Source of the DNA: Sphingomonas bacterium
GTDB lineage: Bacteria; Pseudomonadota; Alphaproteobacteria; Sphingomonadales; Sphingomonadaceae
Assembly (NCBI GenBank): GCA_026785965.1
Contig: JAJAYY010000164.1
Span: 1-14,401, forward strand
Direction: 5' to 3'
Length of the DNA: 14,401 nt
The translations under genes and the position numbers were made by a program. The notes beneath the pieces are model-generated. The model worked only from the letters and a program-made list of their open reading frames with translations. It made no database searches and was not told the DNA's origin. Shown here in pieces: positions 1 to 8,069 of the stretch (positions within the stretch are counted from its first letter, which is position 1; every line of letters starts with the position of its first letter).

Positions 1-2
1 AG

Positions 3-1067
3 GGGGGGGGGCCCCGCCCAATTTTCACCCGGGGGCGTTGGGGCGCGCCCGCCCGCGCGGCGTGGGCGGCCGCGCTCGACGATGCTGCGCTCGACGCCGA
101 CAACCGGCTCCACCTGCACTTCGCGCTCGGCAAGGCGCAGGAGGACCGCCACGACGATCGCGCGGCGTGGCGCCATTATGCCGCCGGCAACGCGCTTCGC
201 GCCGAACAGCTCGGCCATGATCCCGATCGGGTCAGCGACCAGGTCGACCGCAAGATCGCGCTCATGGACGAGGCGTTTTTCGCCGCGCGCGCCGGCCACG
301 GCTGCCCTGCTCGCGACCCGATCTTCATCCTCGGCATGCCGCGCGCCGGATCGACCCTGATCGAGCAGATCCTCGCCAGCCACAGCCAAATCGAGGGGAC
401 GATGGAGCTTCCCGACCTCATTGCAATGGTCAGTTCGCTCGAGGGCGAGGCGGAACCCGGCGCTTATCCCGAGATTCTCGCCAGGCTTGCCCCGGAGCGC
501 CTCGTTGCGCTCGGCCAGGAGTATCTCGACCGAACGCGCGTCCATCGGCAGACCGACAAGCCGTTGTTCATCGACAAGATGCCCAACAATTGGGCGCATA
601 CCGGCATCATTCGCCTGATTTTGCCCAACGCCAAAATCGTCGACGCGCGGCGCCACCCGCTCGCCTGCGGCTTTTCCAACTTCAAGCAGCATTACGCGCG
701 CGGCCAGTCGTTCAGCTACGATCTGGCGCATTTCGGCCAATATTACGCCGACTATGTTCGGCTGATGGCGCATTTCGATCGCGTCCAGCCGGGCCAGGTC
801 CACCGCGTCATCCACGAACGACTGGTCGACGATCCCGAACGCGAAGTGCGCGCATTGCTCGGCTATCTCGAGCTTGAGTTTGAGGAAGAATGTCTCCGCT
901 TTCATGAGAATAAGCGCGCCGTGCGCACCGCCAGCTCGGAACAGGTCCGCCGCCCGATCAGCCGCGACGGGATCGACCAGTGGCGCCGGTTTGGCGCCTG
1001 GCTCGGCCCGCTCGAAGCCGCGCTCGGCCCCGCGCTCGATGATTGGGATGATGCCCGTTTGCCATAG
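3..1067 (+). CDS. TPR-sulfotransferase family protein, 5' end missing (copy 1)
   Basis: This gene is open from the window edge; its true start lies upstream and 354 residues are visible. The reading frame holds a C-terminal Sulfotransfer_3-type domain. A 5'-phosphosulfate loop PIFILGMPRAGSTL begins at base 318, DKMPNNWAH lies near 570-600, and a 3'-phosphate site RRHPLACGFSNF lies near 648-683. The end of a helical TPR-like segment (HFALGKAQEDR, RAAWRHYAAGNALR) precedes it. The family transfers sulfate from PAPS and resembles tyrosylprotein sulfotransferases; the acceptor is not known here. No signal peptide can be judged because the N-terminus is missing. It is clearly a paralogue of the gene at 3708-5357: both share the DKMPNNWAH and ERLVDDPERE blocks. 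It lies 94 bases upstream of the TonB-dependent receptor on the same strand, so they may be co-transcribed. The first 60 or so bases are G/C homopolymer-rich and translate into an unconvincing Gly/Pro/Arg string, so the visible N-terminus is unreliable. Confidence 0.85.
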   Translation, partial: GGGPRPIFTRGRWGAPARAAWAAALDDAALDADNRLHLHFALGKAQEDRHDDRAAWRHYAAGNALRAEQLGHDPDRVSDQVDRKIALMDEAFFAARAGHGCPARDPIFILGMPRAGSTLIEQILASHSQIEGTMELPDLIAMVSSLEGEAEPGAYPEILARLAPERLVALGQEYLDRTRVHRQTDKPLFIDKMPNNWAHTGIIRLILPNAKIVDARRHPLACGFSNFKQHYARGQSFSYDLAHFGQYYADYVRLMAHFDRVQPGQVHRVIHERLVDDPEREVRALLGYLELEFEEECLRFHENKRAVRTASSEQVRRPISRDGIDQWRRFGAWLGPLEAALGPALDDWDDARLP

Positions 1068-1161
1068 GCGGCAAAGATGTGACGGACGCATGACGAATGT
1101 CGATTGACCGACCTTCGCTCGTCACTCACTCTCGCGCCAATCTTTCCGGGGGGAATTTACG

Positions 1162-3624
1162 ATGCGTCGCGACTGCTCTGCCTTGATCCGCCGCTCGAGC
1201 TGCCTGCTGCTCGCATCGACCATGCTGCTCGGAAGCGGGGCCGCCTTCGCCCAGGCCAGCCCACCGGCGCCGGTCGATCCCGCGGCTCAGGCGAAGACCG
1301 CCGAAGATCCCGACACGATCATCGTCACCGCCCAGCGCCGCGCCGAAGATCTCCAGGACGTGCCGATCGCGATCACCGCGATCACCACCAAGACGCTCGA
1401 CGATCTGCAAGTCAACAAGTTCGAGGATTATGCCCGGCTGGTTCCGTCGCTTTCGTTCAAATCCGGCGGCGGCGGCGGCAGCCCAAGCGGACCAGGCACG
1501 TCGAACGTCTATTTCCGCGGCGTCGCGTCGGGCGAGAACGGCAACCACTCGAGCTCGCTCCCCAGCGTCGGCACCTATCTCGACGAACAGCCGATCACGA
1601 CCATTTCTGGTGCGCTCGACGTCCACATCTTCGACATCGCCCGGATCGAGGCGCTCGCCGGGCCACAAGGCACGCTTTACGGCGCATCGAGCCAGGCCGG
1701 AACGATCCGCATCATCACCAACAAACCCGACTTGTCGGGCACTTATGGCGAGATCAACCTCGAAGCGAACAACGTGGCGCACGGCGACTTTGGCTATAGC
1801 GGCGAAGCGTTCATCAACACGCCCTTGTCGAGCAATATCGCGCTTCGCACAGTCGGCTGGTATCGCCGCGATGGCGGCTACATCGACAATATTGAGGGCA
1901 CGCTCAATTTCCCGACCTCGGGTATCGCATTCAGCAACACCGACCTCGCTGAAGACAATTACAACGACGTCGACACCTATGGCGCGCGCGCCGCGCTCAA
2001 GATCGACCTCGACGATAATTGGACCGTGACCCCCAGCTTGGTCGGTCAGAAGCAGACCAGCCGCGGCAACTTCGCCCAGGAGCGCGGCCTTGGCGATCTC
2101 GAGATCATGCAGTTCAATCCTGAGAAGGCGAAGGACAAGTGGATCCAGGCCGCGCTGACGGTCGAAGGCAAGCTCGGCAATTTCGACGTCACCTACGCTG
2201 GCTCGCTGCTGCGCCGGCGGGTCGATCAGGAGGTCGATTATTCGGATTATTCCTATTTCTACGACCAGCTCGCGGGCTACGGCGCCTATTTCTACGACAA
2301 TGCCGACAATCTGGTGAACCCCAATCAGTATATCCAAGCGATCGACCGGTACCGGAAGATGTCGCACGAACTACGCTTCACCTCGCCCGCCGACAAGCGA
2401 GTGCGGCTGGTCGGTGGGCTGTTCTACCAGCGTCAGCTGCACAATATCGAGCAAGACTACATCGTCGATGACATTGCGGACGCGATCACCGTCCCCGGCA
2501 CCGACAGCAACATCTGGCTGACAAAGCAGATCCGGGTCGACCGTGATTATGCCTTGTTTGGAGAGCTTTCCTTCGACATCACGCCGACCATTTCGCTCAC
2601 TGGCGGCGGACGTCTGTACAAATATGATAACAGCCTGGTCGGCTTCTTCGGGTTCAGCGACGGCTATTCCGGGTCAACGGGCGTTGCGGCCTGCTTCGCC
2701 GACGCAGAGGTCAGTGGATCGCCCTGCACGAACGTCGACAAGCGCACCAAGGACAGCGGTTTCATCCATCGCCTCAATGCGACCTGGAAGCCGAACTCGG
2801 ACGCGCTGGTCTACGCGACCTGGTCGCGCGGCTTCCGTCCCGGCGGGATCAACCGTCGCGGAACCTTGCCGCCCTACCAGGCCGACTTTATTTCCAACTA
2901 TGAAGCGGGCACGAAGCTGACCTTCGCCAATGGCCGGATGCGGCTCAATGCGGCGGTGTACCAGCTCGACTGGAAGGACATCCAATTATCCTTCCTTGGC
3001 GCCAACGGCCTCACCGAAATTCGCAACGCCGGAAACGCACGGATTCGTGGCGCGGAAGTCGATTTTTACTATCGGCCGATGGCGGGACTCACGCTCAATG
3101 CCGGCGCCGCTTATATCCGCGGCAAGCTCAACAATGCTTTCTGCGCCATCGCCAACGAAGACTTTGACTGCTCGCGCGACGTCGACCTCGACGGCGATGA
3201 CATTCCCGAAGTGAATGAAGAACTGGCGCCCTCCGGCACGCGCCTTCCCCTGACCGCGCGATTCAAGGGCAGCGTCCGGGCACGCTACGAATACCCGGTG
3301 GCGACGATGAAAGGGCATGTGCAATTATCGGGCAGCTACGAGGGCAAGCGCACGCGCGACCTGCGCACGATCCAAAACGGAATCTACGGCAACCTGCCGG
3401 CCTACAGCCAGTGGGACGCAAGCACCGGGCTCAAATCCGGGCCATGGACTGCCGAGCTTTATGTGCGCAATCTGTTCGACAAGCGCGGCTTCGAGTCCAA
3501 ATCGATTCAATGCACCGAGACGACCTGTGGCGATCCCGATGGACTGACCGCGATCGGTGGGAAGATCTATACCACCGTCACCCGGCCGCGCACTATCGGG
3601 CTCAAGTTCGGCCGAACTTTCTAG
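1162..3624 (+). CDS. TonB-dependent outer-membrane receptor
   Basis: An 820-residue outer-membrane transporter, expected to import a ligand using energy passed from TonB-ExbBD. The start is supported by a Shine-Dalgarno-like GGGGGGAA upstream and by a Sec signal peptide with basic residues, a hydrophobic core and a likely cut after AFA (residue 30). A TonB box DTIIVTA lies at residues 51-57. The plug domain spans roughly residues 60-180 and includes QGTLYGASSQAGTIRI (169-184). A beta-barrel follows, ending in a terminal Phe (GLKFGRTF), the usual signal for barrel assembly. There is no extra N-terminal FecA-type signalling domain. Odd features are a Tyr/Asp-rich stretch at residues 359-379, cysteine pairs at 511/522, 661/670 and 784/789, and an acidic DVDLDGDDIPE at 673-683. 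The two sulfotransferase neighbours suggest a sulfated ligand or modification of the receptor, but the substrate cannot be read from the sequence. Confidence 0.95.
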   Translation: MRRDCSALIRRSSCLLLASTMLLGSGAAFAQASPPAPVDPAAQAKTAEDPDTIIVTAQRRAEDLQDVPIAITAITTKTLDDLQVNKFEDYARLVPSLSFKSGGGGGSPSGPGTSNVYFRGVASGENGNHSSSLPSVGTYLDEQPITTISGALDVHIFDIARIEALAGPQGTLYGASSQAGTIRIITNKPDLSGTYGEINLEANNVAHGDFGYSGEAFINTPLSSNIALRTVGWYRRDGGYIDNIEGTLNFPTSGIAFSNTDLAEDNYNDVDTYGARAALKIDLDDNWTVTPSLVGQKQTSRGNFAQERGLGDLEIMQFNPEKAKDKWIQAALTVEGKLGNFDVTYAGSLLRRRVDQEVDYSDYSYFYDQLAGYGAYFYDNADNLVNPNQYIQAIDRYRKMSHELRFTSPADKRVRLVGGLFYQRQLHNIEQDYIVDDIADAITVPGTDSNIWLTKQIRVDRDYALFGELSFDITPTISLTGGGRLYKYDNSLVGFFGFSDGYSGSTGVAACFADAEVSGSPCTNVDKRTKDSGFIHRLNATWKPNSDALVYATWSRGFRPGGINRRGTLPPYQADFISNYEAGTKLTFANGRMRLNAAVYQLDWKDIQLSFLGANGLTEIRNAGNARIRGAEVDFYYRPMAGLTLNAGAAYIRGKLNNAFCAIANEDFDCSRDVDLDGDDIPEVNEELAPSGTRLPLTARFKGSVRARYEYPVATMKGHVQLSGSYEGKRTRDLRTIQNGIYGNLPAYSQWDASTGLKSGPWTAELYVRNLFDKRGFESKSIQCTETTCGDPDGLTAIGGKIYTTVTRPRTIGLKFGRTF

Positions 3625-3627
3625 AGT

Positions 3628-3649
3628 CTGTTTCCTGTGGAGGAAACGG
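3628..3649 (+). other. Stem-loop after the receptor gene
   Basis: The inverted repeat CTGTTTCC / GGAAACGG (8 pairs including one G-T) encloses the loop TGTGGA, three bases past the receptor stop codon. No T-run follows, so it is not a canonical intrinsic terminator. It could attenuate transcription or protect the 3' end of the receptor message before the downstream sulfotransferase gene. Confidence 0.35.
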
Positions 3650-3707
3650 CACCGGCGCGGTGGCCGGGGGCTTCCCTCGGCGCGCCGCGCCGGGCATGGA
3701 TTAAGGC

Positions 3708-5357
3708 GTGCCGCGTGCCCCCTCGCCTTTCCCCGCTGCGACCGGTCGAACCGGGCCAGGCGGCCGTCACGCCTTGTTGCAGGCGGCCAAGCGTGCGATT
3801 GCGGCGGGCCATTTTGCCGAAGCACGTCAACTGCTTGCCGCGCCGCTGCGCGATCAGTTCGACGATCCGGCGATGCTCGGGCTTGCCGGGCTGGCGCACC
3901 GCGGGCTCGGCGATGCGCTCGGCGCGATCGACCTGTTAAAGCGCGCGATTGCGCTCGCGCCCGACTTGGTCTTGTTGCGGATCGCGCTTGGCGAAACGCT
4001 GATCGATGCCCACCGCGCGGCGCCGGCGATGGCGGTGTTCGATGCGCTACCGCCCGAAGCGCGGGCGCAGCGGCCGGTGATTCTCGCGCGCGCCACGGCA
4101 CTCGGGCTGCTCGGCGACGAGGCGGGCGAGGTCGCCGCATTGCGCCAATTGCTGGTGATCGATGACGACCACCCGACGACCCGCCTCAGGCTTGGCCACG
4201 CCCTGCGCGCGATGGGCGAGGTCGACGAGGCGATTGCGCTGTACCGCGCAATCCTGATCGATCATCCGCACAATGGCCCGGCGTGGTGGAGCCTCGCCAA
4301 CAGCAAGGCGGTGCGGTTCGACGATCGCGATCGTGCGGTGATGAATGCCGCGCTGGTCGATCCCGGGCTGGCCGATGACGAGCGCGTGCGGATCGGCTTC
4401 GCGCTCGGCCGGGCCGAGGAAAGCGCCGGCGAGCATGCGCGATCCTTCGCGACCTACGCCGCGGCCAATACGCTGCGCCACGCCTCATCGAAGCACGACC
4501 CCGACCGCCTTGAGCGTCAGATCGCCGCGGCGACCGACCTCTACACGGCGGATTTCTTCGCCCAGCGGGCCGGGCATGGCAGTCGCTCGGACGCCCCGAT
4601 CTTCATCGTCGGGATGCAGCGCTCGGGATCGACCCTGGTCGAGCAGATGCTCGCCAGCCACCCCGCGATCGAGGGCACCGCCGAGCTTCCGCACATCAAC
4701 CAGTTGATGCGCGAACTGAAGCGCGCCGCGCGCCGCGCAGGAACCTCGGTCGAACATCATATCGCCGCGCTCGGCGCTGCCGACACCAAGCGTCTCGGCG
4801 AAGAATATCTCGCTCGCGCCGCGACGCATCGCCACTCCGACCGGCCTCTGTTTCTCGACAAGATGCCCAACAATTGGGCGCACCTTGGCTTGATCGGGCT
4901 GATCCTGCCGCGCGCACGGGTGATCGACGTTCGGCGCCACCCGATGGCGTGCGGCTGGTCCAACTACCGCCAGCTCTACGCGACCGGGATCGAGCATTGC
5001 TATTCGCTCGACCAATGGGCGCATTATTACCGCTGCTACGTCGAACATATGGCGCACCTCGACCGGGTCCGGCCGGGCCGGGTCGCGCGGCTGGTGTATG
5101 AGCGGTTGGTCGACGATCCCGAGCGCGAACTTAGGCACTTGTGCGCCACGCTAGACCTCGCGTTCGACCCCGCGATGCTCGACTTCCACCGCAACCAGCG
5201 CACCGTGCGGACGATCAGCGCGGCGCAAGTGAGGCGCCCGCTCCACCGCAAAGCGATCGACGAATGGCGCGTGCATGAGGCCTCGCTTGCGCCGCTGACG
5301 GCCGCGCTCGGATCGGTGCTTGAGACCTGGGATGCCCCACCGGAAGGACGGACATGA
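3708..5357 (+). CDS. TPR-sulfotransferase family protein (copy 2)
   Basis: A 549-residue protein with an N-terminal TPR-like solenoid (about residues 22-230) and a C-terminal Sulfotransfer_3-type domain (about 295-545). Within it are the 5'-phosphosulfate loop PIFIVGMQRSGSTL (297-310), DKMPNNW (384-390) and the 3'-phosphate site RRHPMACGWS (409-418). It should use PAPS as sulfate donor; the acceptor is unknown. No signal peptide or membrane segment is seen, so a cytoplasmic location is inferred. The start is a GTG at 3708; an in-frame TAA at 3702-3704 blocks any longer form. The first 20 or so residues are Pro/Gly-rich and no good Shine-Dalgarno is present, so a slightly later start is possible. 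It lies 83 bases after the receptor gene, and its stop overlaps the start of the MaoC gene by ATGA. It is a paralogue of the truncated gene at the window start, with the receptor sandwiched between them. Confidence 0.9.
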   Translation: MPRAPSPFPAATGRTGPGGRHALLQAAKRAIAAGHFAEARQLLAAPLRDQFDDPAMLGLAGLAHRGLGDALGAIDLLKRAIALAPDLVLLRIALGETLIDAHRAAPAMAVFDALPPEARAQRPVILARATALGLLGDEAGEVAALRQLLVIDDDHPTTRLRLGHALRAMGEVDEAIALYRAILIDHPHNGPAWWSLANSKAVRFDDRDRAVMNAALVDPGLADDERVRIGFALGRAEESAGEHARSFATYAAANTLRHASSKHDPDRLERQIAAATDLYTADFFAQRAGHGSRSDAPIFIVGMQRSGSTLVEQMLASHPAIEGTAELPHINQLMRELKRAARRAGTSVEHHIAALGAADTKRLGEEYLARAATHRHSDRPLFLDKMPNNWAHLGLIGLILPRARVIDVRRHPMACGWSNYRQLYATGIEHCYSLDQWAHYYRCYVEHMAHLDRVRPGRVARLVYERLVDDPERELRHLCATLDLAFDPAMLDFHRNQRTVRTISAAQVRRPLHRKAIDEWRVHEASLAPLTAALGSVLETWDAPPEGRT

Positions 5358-5803
5358 TTTACTTCGAGGATCTGGAGGTCGGCGCCGAGACCGTGTTCGG
5401 TCATTATGACGTGACCCGCGAGGAAGTGCTCGAATTCGCCCGCAAATATGATCCGCAGCCGTTCCATCTGTCGGATGAAGCTGCTGCCAAGACCCACTTC
5501 GGGCGGCTCGCGGCGTCGGGCTGGCACACCGGGGCGATGGCGATGGCGGTGATCGTCGCCGCGATCGCCAAAAATCCGCAGGCCGGACTGGGATCGCCCG
5601 GGATCGACGAATTGCGCTGGCTAAGGCCGGTCTATCCCGGCGATCGCCTCACCGTGCGCGGCACGATCCTCGACAAGACCCCGTCGCGATCAAAGCCAGA
5701 CATCGGCAGCATCCGCACTCTCACGATCGTCACCAACCAGGATGGCGTCGAGGTGATGCGCTACACCTCGATCGTGCTGATGCAACGCCGTCCCGCCGAA
5801 TAG
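5354..5803 (+). CDS. MaoC-like acyl dehydratase (hot-dog fold)
   Basis: A 149-residue protein matching the MaoC/R-specific enoyl-CoA hydratase family, single hot-dog type. The hydratase dyad is visible as Asp33 and His38 in YDPQPFH, followed by the usual GWHT segment. Family members hydrate or dehydrate acyl-CoA thioesters in the cytoplasm; the actual substrate cannot be predicted. The start ATG overlaps the TGA of the upstream sulfotransferase (ATGA), and GGAAGGA lies five bases before it, so translation is probably coupled and the gene belongs to the sulfotransferase operon. It ends 23 bases before the 3' end of the convergent petC. Stand-alone MaoC proteins of this type are common in sphingomonads, so the link with the sulfotransferase may be positional only. 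Confidence 0.88.
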   Translation: MIYFEDLEVGAETVFGHYDVTREEVLEFARKYDPQPFHLSDEAAAKTHFGRLAASGWHTGAMAMAVIVAAIAKNPQAGLGSPGIDELRWLRPVYPGDRLTVRGTILDKTPSRSKPDIGSIRTLTIVTNQDGVEVMRYTSIVLMQRRPAE

Positions 5804-5826
5804 CCTAATCGCGAGGAAGAGGCTGC

Positions 5827-6750
5827 TTAGTCGGCCATTCCCGCTTCGTCCTTGGCGTGTTCGCTACGCGCCTTATTTTCAGGATCGAGCACGCCTTTCG
5901 GCGCGACCTTGCGCTTGGCCTCGGCCCAGATGTTGCGATAGCTCAAATAACCCAGGATCGTTGCAATCAGCAGGAAGATCAGCACCGCAATCCCGGCGCG
6001 GTGACGATTCTCGAGCTTGGGCTCGGCGGTCCACGTCAGGAACGCCGACACGTCGGTCGCCATCTGGTCGACGGTCGCCTTGGTGCCGTCGGCATAGGTC
6101 ACCTGGCCATCGCTCACCAACGGCGGCGGCATGGCGAAGTTGAGGTTGGCAAAATACGGATTGTAATACAGCCCGTCGGGGGTCTTCACCGCCGGGAATT
6201 TGCGCAGCATCTCGGGCGACTGCGTGGCATAGCCGGTGAGCAAGGAATAGAGGTAGGCCGGGCCTTCCTCGCGCGCCTTGGTGATCAGCGAGAGGTCGGG
6301 CGGAAGCGCATTGTTGTTCGCCGCCCGCGCCGCGGTTTCATTGCCGTAAGGGCTCGGGAAGCGATCCGACGGGACCGCCTTGCGGGTCGCCACTTCGCCC
6401 GTCTCGGGGTTCACCGACGGCACTTCAGTCGCCCACTGGTTGGCGATCGCCTTGATCTCGGGCTCTTCATAGCCCAGCGCGGCAAGGTCGCGGAACGCCA
6501 CCAGGCTCAGCCCGTGACACGCCGCGCACACCTCCTTGTAGACCTGGAAGCCGCGCTGGAGCTGCGCCCGGTCATAATGTCCAAGCGGCCCGTTCGAGGC
6601 GAGGTGGAGCTCGCGCGGCGCCTTGTGAAACTCATGCTCGGCGGTCGGCTCGGTCGGCGACTGGATGGTGCCGACCACGCCGATCACCAGACTGATGAGC
6701 AGGACACCGGCAAAGCCAAGCCCGACGAAGAATGCGATAATCCGGACCAT
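5827..6750 (-). CDS. petC: Cytochrome c1, complex III
   Basis: The 307-residue cytochrome c1 subunit of the ubiquinol-cytochrome c reductase, which passes electrons from the Rieske protein to soluble or membrane cytochrome c on the periplasmic side. A hydrophobic N-terminal segment (about residues 4-27) acts as signal or anchor. The haem c site is CAACH at 75-79 and the axial Met ligand is Met207 in NFAMPPP. A C-terminal membrane anchor lies at about 252-270 and is followed by a Lys/Arg-rich cytoplasmic tail. Length and order of features match the alphaproteobacterial family. It is the last gene of petABC, starting 14 bases after the petB stop; AAGGGG sits in that gap as the ribosome site. 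It converges on the MaoC gene. Confidence 0.95.
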   Translation of the reverse strand: MVRIIAFFVGLGFAGVLLISLVIGVVGTIQSPTEPTAEHEFHKAPRELHLASNGPLGHYDRAQLQRGFQVYKEVCAACHGLSLVAFRDLAALGYEEPEIKAIANQWATEVPSVNPETGEVATRKAVPSDRFPSPYGNETAARAANNNALPPDLSLITKAREEGPAYLYSLLTGYATQSPEMLRKFPAVKTPDGLYYNPYFANLNFAMPPPLVSDGQVTYADGTKATVDQMATDVSAFLTWTAEPKLENRHRAGIAVLIFLLIATILGYLSYRNIWAEAKRKVAPKGVLDPENKARSEHAKDEAGMAD

Positions 6751-6764
6751 GTGCCCCTTGTCCC

Positions 6765-8069
6765 TTATTCGGCCGCCGCGGGCGCGCTCTTGGCGAGCCC
6801 GTATGGAGCGCTTTCTTCTTTCTCACCGTGCAGCACCGAGGCCGAGATCGACGACGGCAGCGGCAGCGGCCGCTCGAACTTGGAGATGAGCGGAAGGATG
6901 ATCAGGAAGTGCGCGAAATAATATGCCGAGGCGATCTGGCTGAGCGCGACGTAGGTCGGCGTTGCCGGCGCCCCGCCGCACCACGCGAGGACCACGATAT
7001 CGATCAGCAGGATCACGTAAAAGCGCTTGAACACCGGCCGGTAATGGCCTGAGCGAACCGGCGAGCGGTCGAGCCACGACAGGAAGAACAACAGCAGGAT
7101 CGACCCGAACATCGCCAGCACGCCCCACAATTTGGCGGGCAGGATGAAGTCGACCGTGAACGCGCGCAGGATCGCGTAGAACGGCCAGAAATACCATTCG
7201 GGGACAATGTGCGCCGGGGTCGTGAGCGGATTGGCGGGGATGTAATTGTCGGCGTGGCCAAGCGCGTTGGGCGCGAAGAACAGCACCGCGCAATAAAGCA
7301 TCAGGAACAGCCCGACGAACCAGCCGTCCTTGGCGGTGTAGAAGGGGTGGAACGGCAGCGTGTCCTGTTCGGTCTTCACATCGACCCCGGTCGGGTTGGA
7401 CGACCCCGGAATGTGCAGCGACCAGATGTGAAGGATGACCACCCCGGCGATCACGAACGGCAGCAGGTAATGGAGCGAGAAAAAGCGCGTCAGCGCCGCC
7501 TGGTCGGGCGCAAACCCGCCGAGCAGCCACACCCGGATCGGCTCGCCGACCAGCGGGAAGGCGGAGAAGAAGCCGGTGATGACCTGCGCGCCCCAATAGC
7601 TCATCTGCCCCCACGGCAGCACATAGCCGAGGAAGGAGGTCGCCATCATCAACAAGTAGATCACCAGGCCGAGCATCCAGATCAGCTCGCGCGGCGCCTT
7701 GTACGATCCGTAGAACAGGCCGCGGAAGATATGGATATAGACCACGATGAAGAAGAAACTGGCGCCGTTGGCGTGGGCATAACGCAGCATCCACCCGGCG
7801 TTGACGTCGCGCATGATATGCTCGACCGAATTGAACGCGCCGTCGACCGAGGCATAATAATGCATCGCCAGGATGATTCCGGTGACCATCTGGATGCCCA
7901 AGAAAATCCCCGACAGGACCCCGAAATTCCACGCATAATTGAGGTTGCGCGGCACCGGATAGCCGCCGCCGACCGCGCCATGGACCAGGCGCGGCAACGG
8001 CAGGCGGTCGTCGAACCAGCGGCCAAGTTCGGTCTTGGGTTGATAGGGCTTGGCCCAGGCAAAGCTCAT
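6765..8069 (-). CDS. petB: Cytochrome b, complex III
   Basis: The 434-residue membrane subunit of complex III that carries both b haems and the quinol oxidation and quinone reduction sites. The haem ligand pairs are visible as His99/His113 and His200/His214, each 14 residues apart as the family requires. The Qo-site PEWY motif is at 290-293. Eight or so membrane helices are evident, and the C-terminal extension fits the bacterial 8-helix form. The chosen start (MSFAWAKPY) overlaps the petA stop by ATGA, implying coupled translation; the open frame continues upstream only as a shadow inside petA. This is the second gene of the petABC operon. Confidence 0.97.
   Translation of the reverse strand: MSFAWAKPYQPKTELGRWFDDRLPLPRLVHGAVGGGYPVPRNLNYAWNFGVLSGIFLGIQMVTGIILAMHYYASVDGAFNSVEHIMRDVNAGWMLRYAHANGASFFFIVVYIHIFRGLFYGSYKAPRELIWMLGLVIYLLMMATSFLGYVLPWGQMSYWGAQVITGFFSAFPLVGEPIRVWLLGGFAPDQAALTRFFSLHYLLPFVIAGVVILHIWSLHIPGSSNPTGVDVKTEQDTLPFHPFYTAKDGWFVGLFLMLYCAVLFFAPNALGHADNYIPANPLTTPAHIVPEWYFWPFYAILRAFTVDFILPAKLWGVLAMFGSILLLFFLSWLDRSPVRSGHYRPVFKRFYVILLIDIVVLAWCGGAPATPTYVALSQIASAYYFAHFLIILPLISKFERPLPLPSSISASVLHGEKEESAPYGLAKSAPAAAE

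Noticed and set aside
1126..2367. 413-codon open frame on the minus strand
   Set aside because: It lies wholly antisense to the receptor gene, with composition typical of high-GC shadow frames and no recognisable domain.
5802..5824. Inverted repeat AGCCT/AGGCT between the MaoC and petC stops as a shared terminator
   Set aside because: Only five pairs with a 13-base loop and no T-run; it is too weak to call.
5857..6921. 354-codon open frame on the + strand
   Set aside because: It is antisense to petC and the end of petB; the Arg/His/Gly-rich translation is a shadow product.
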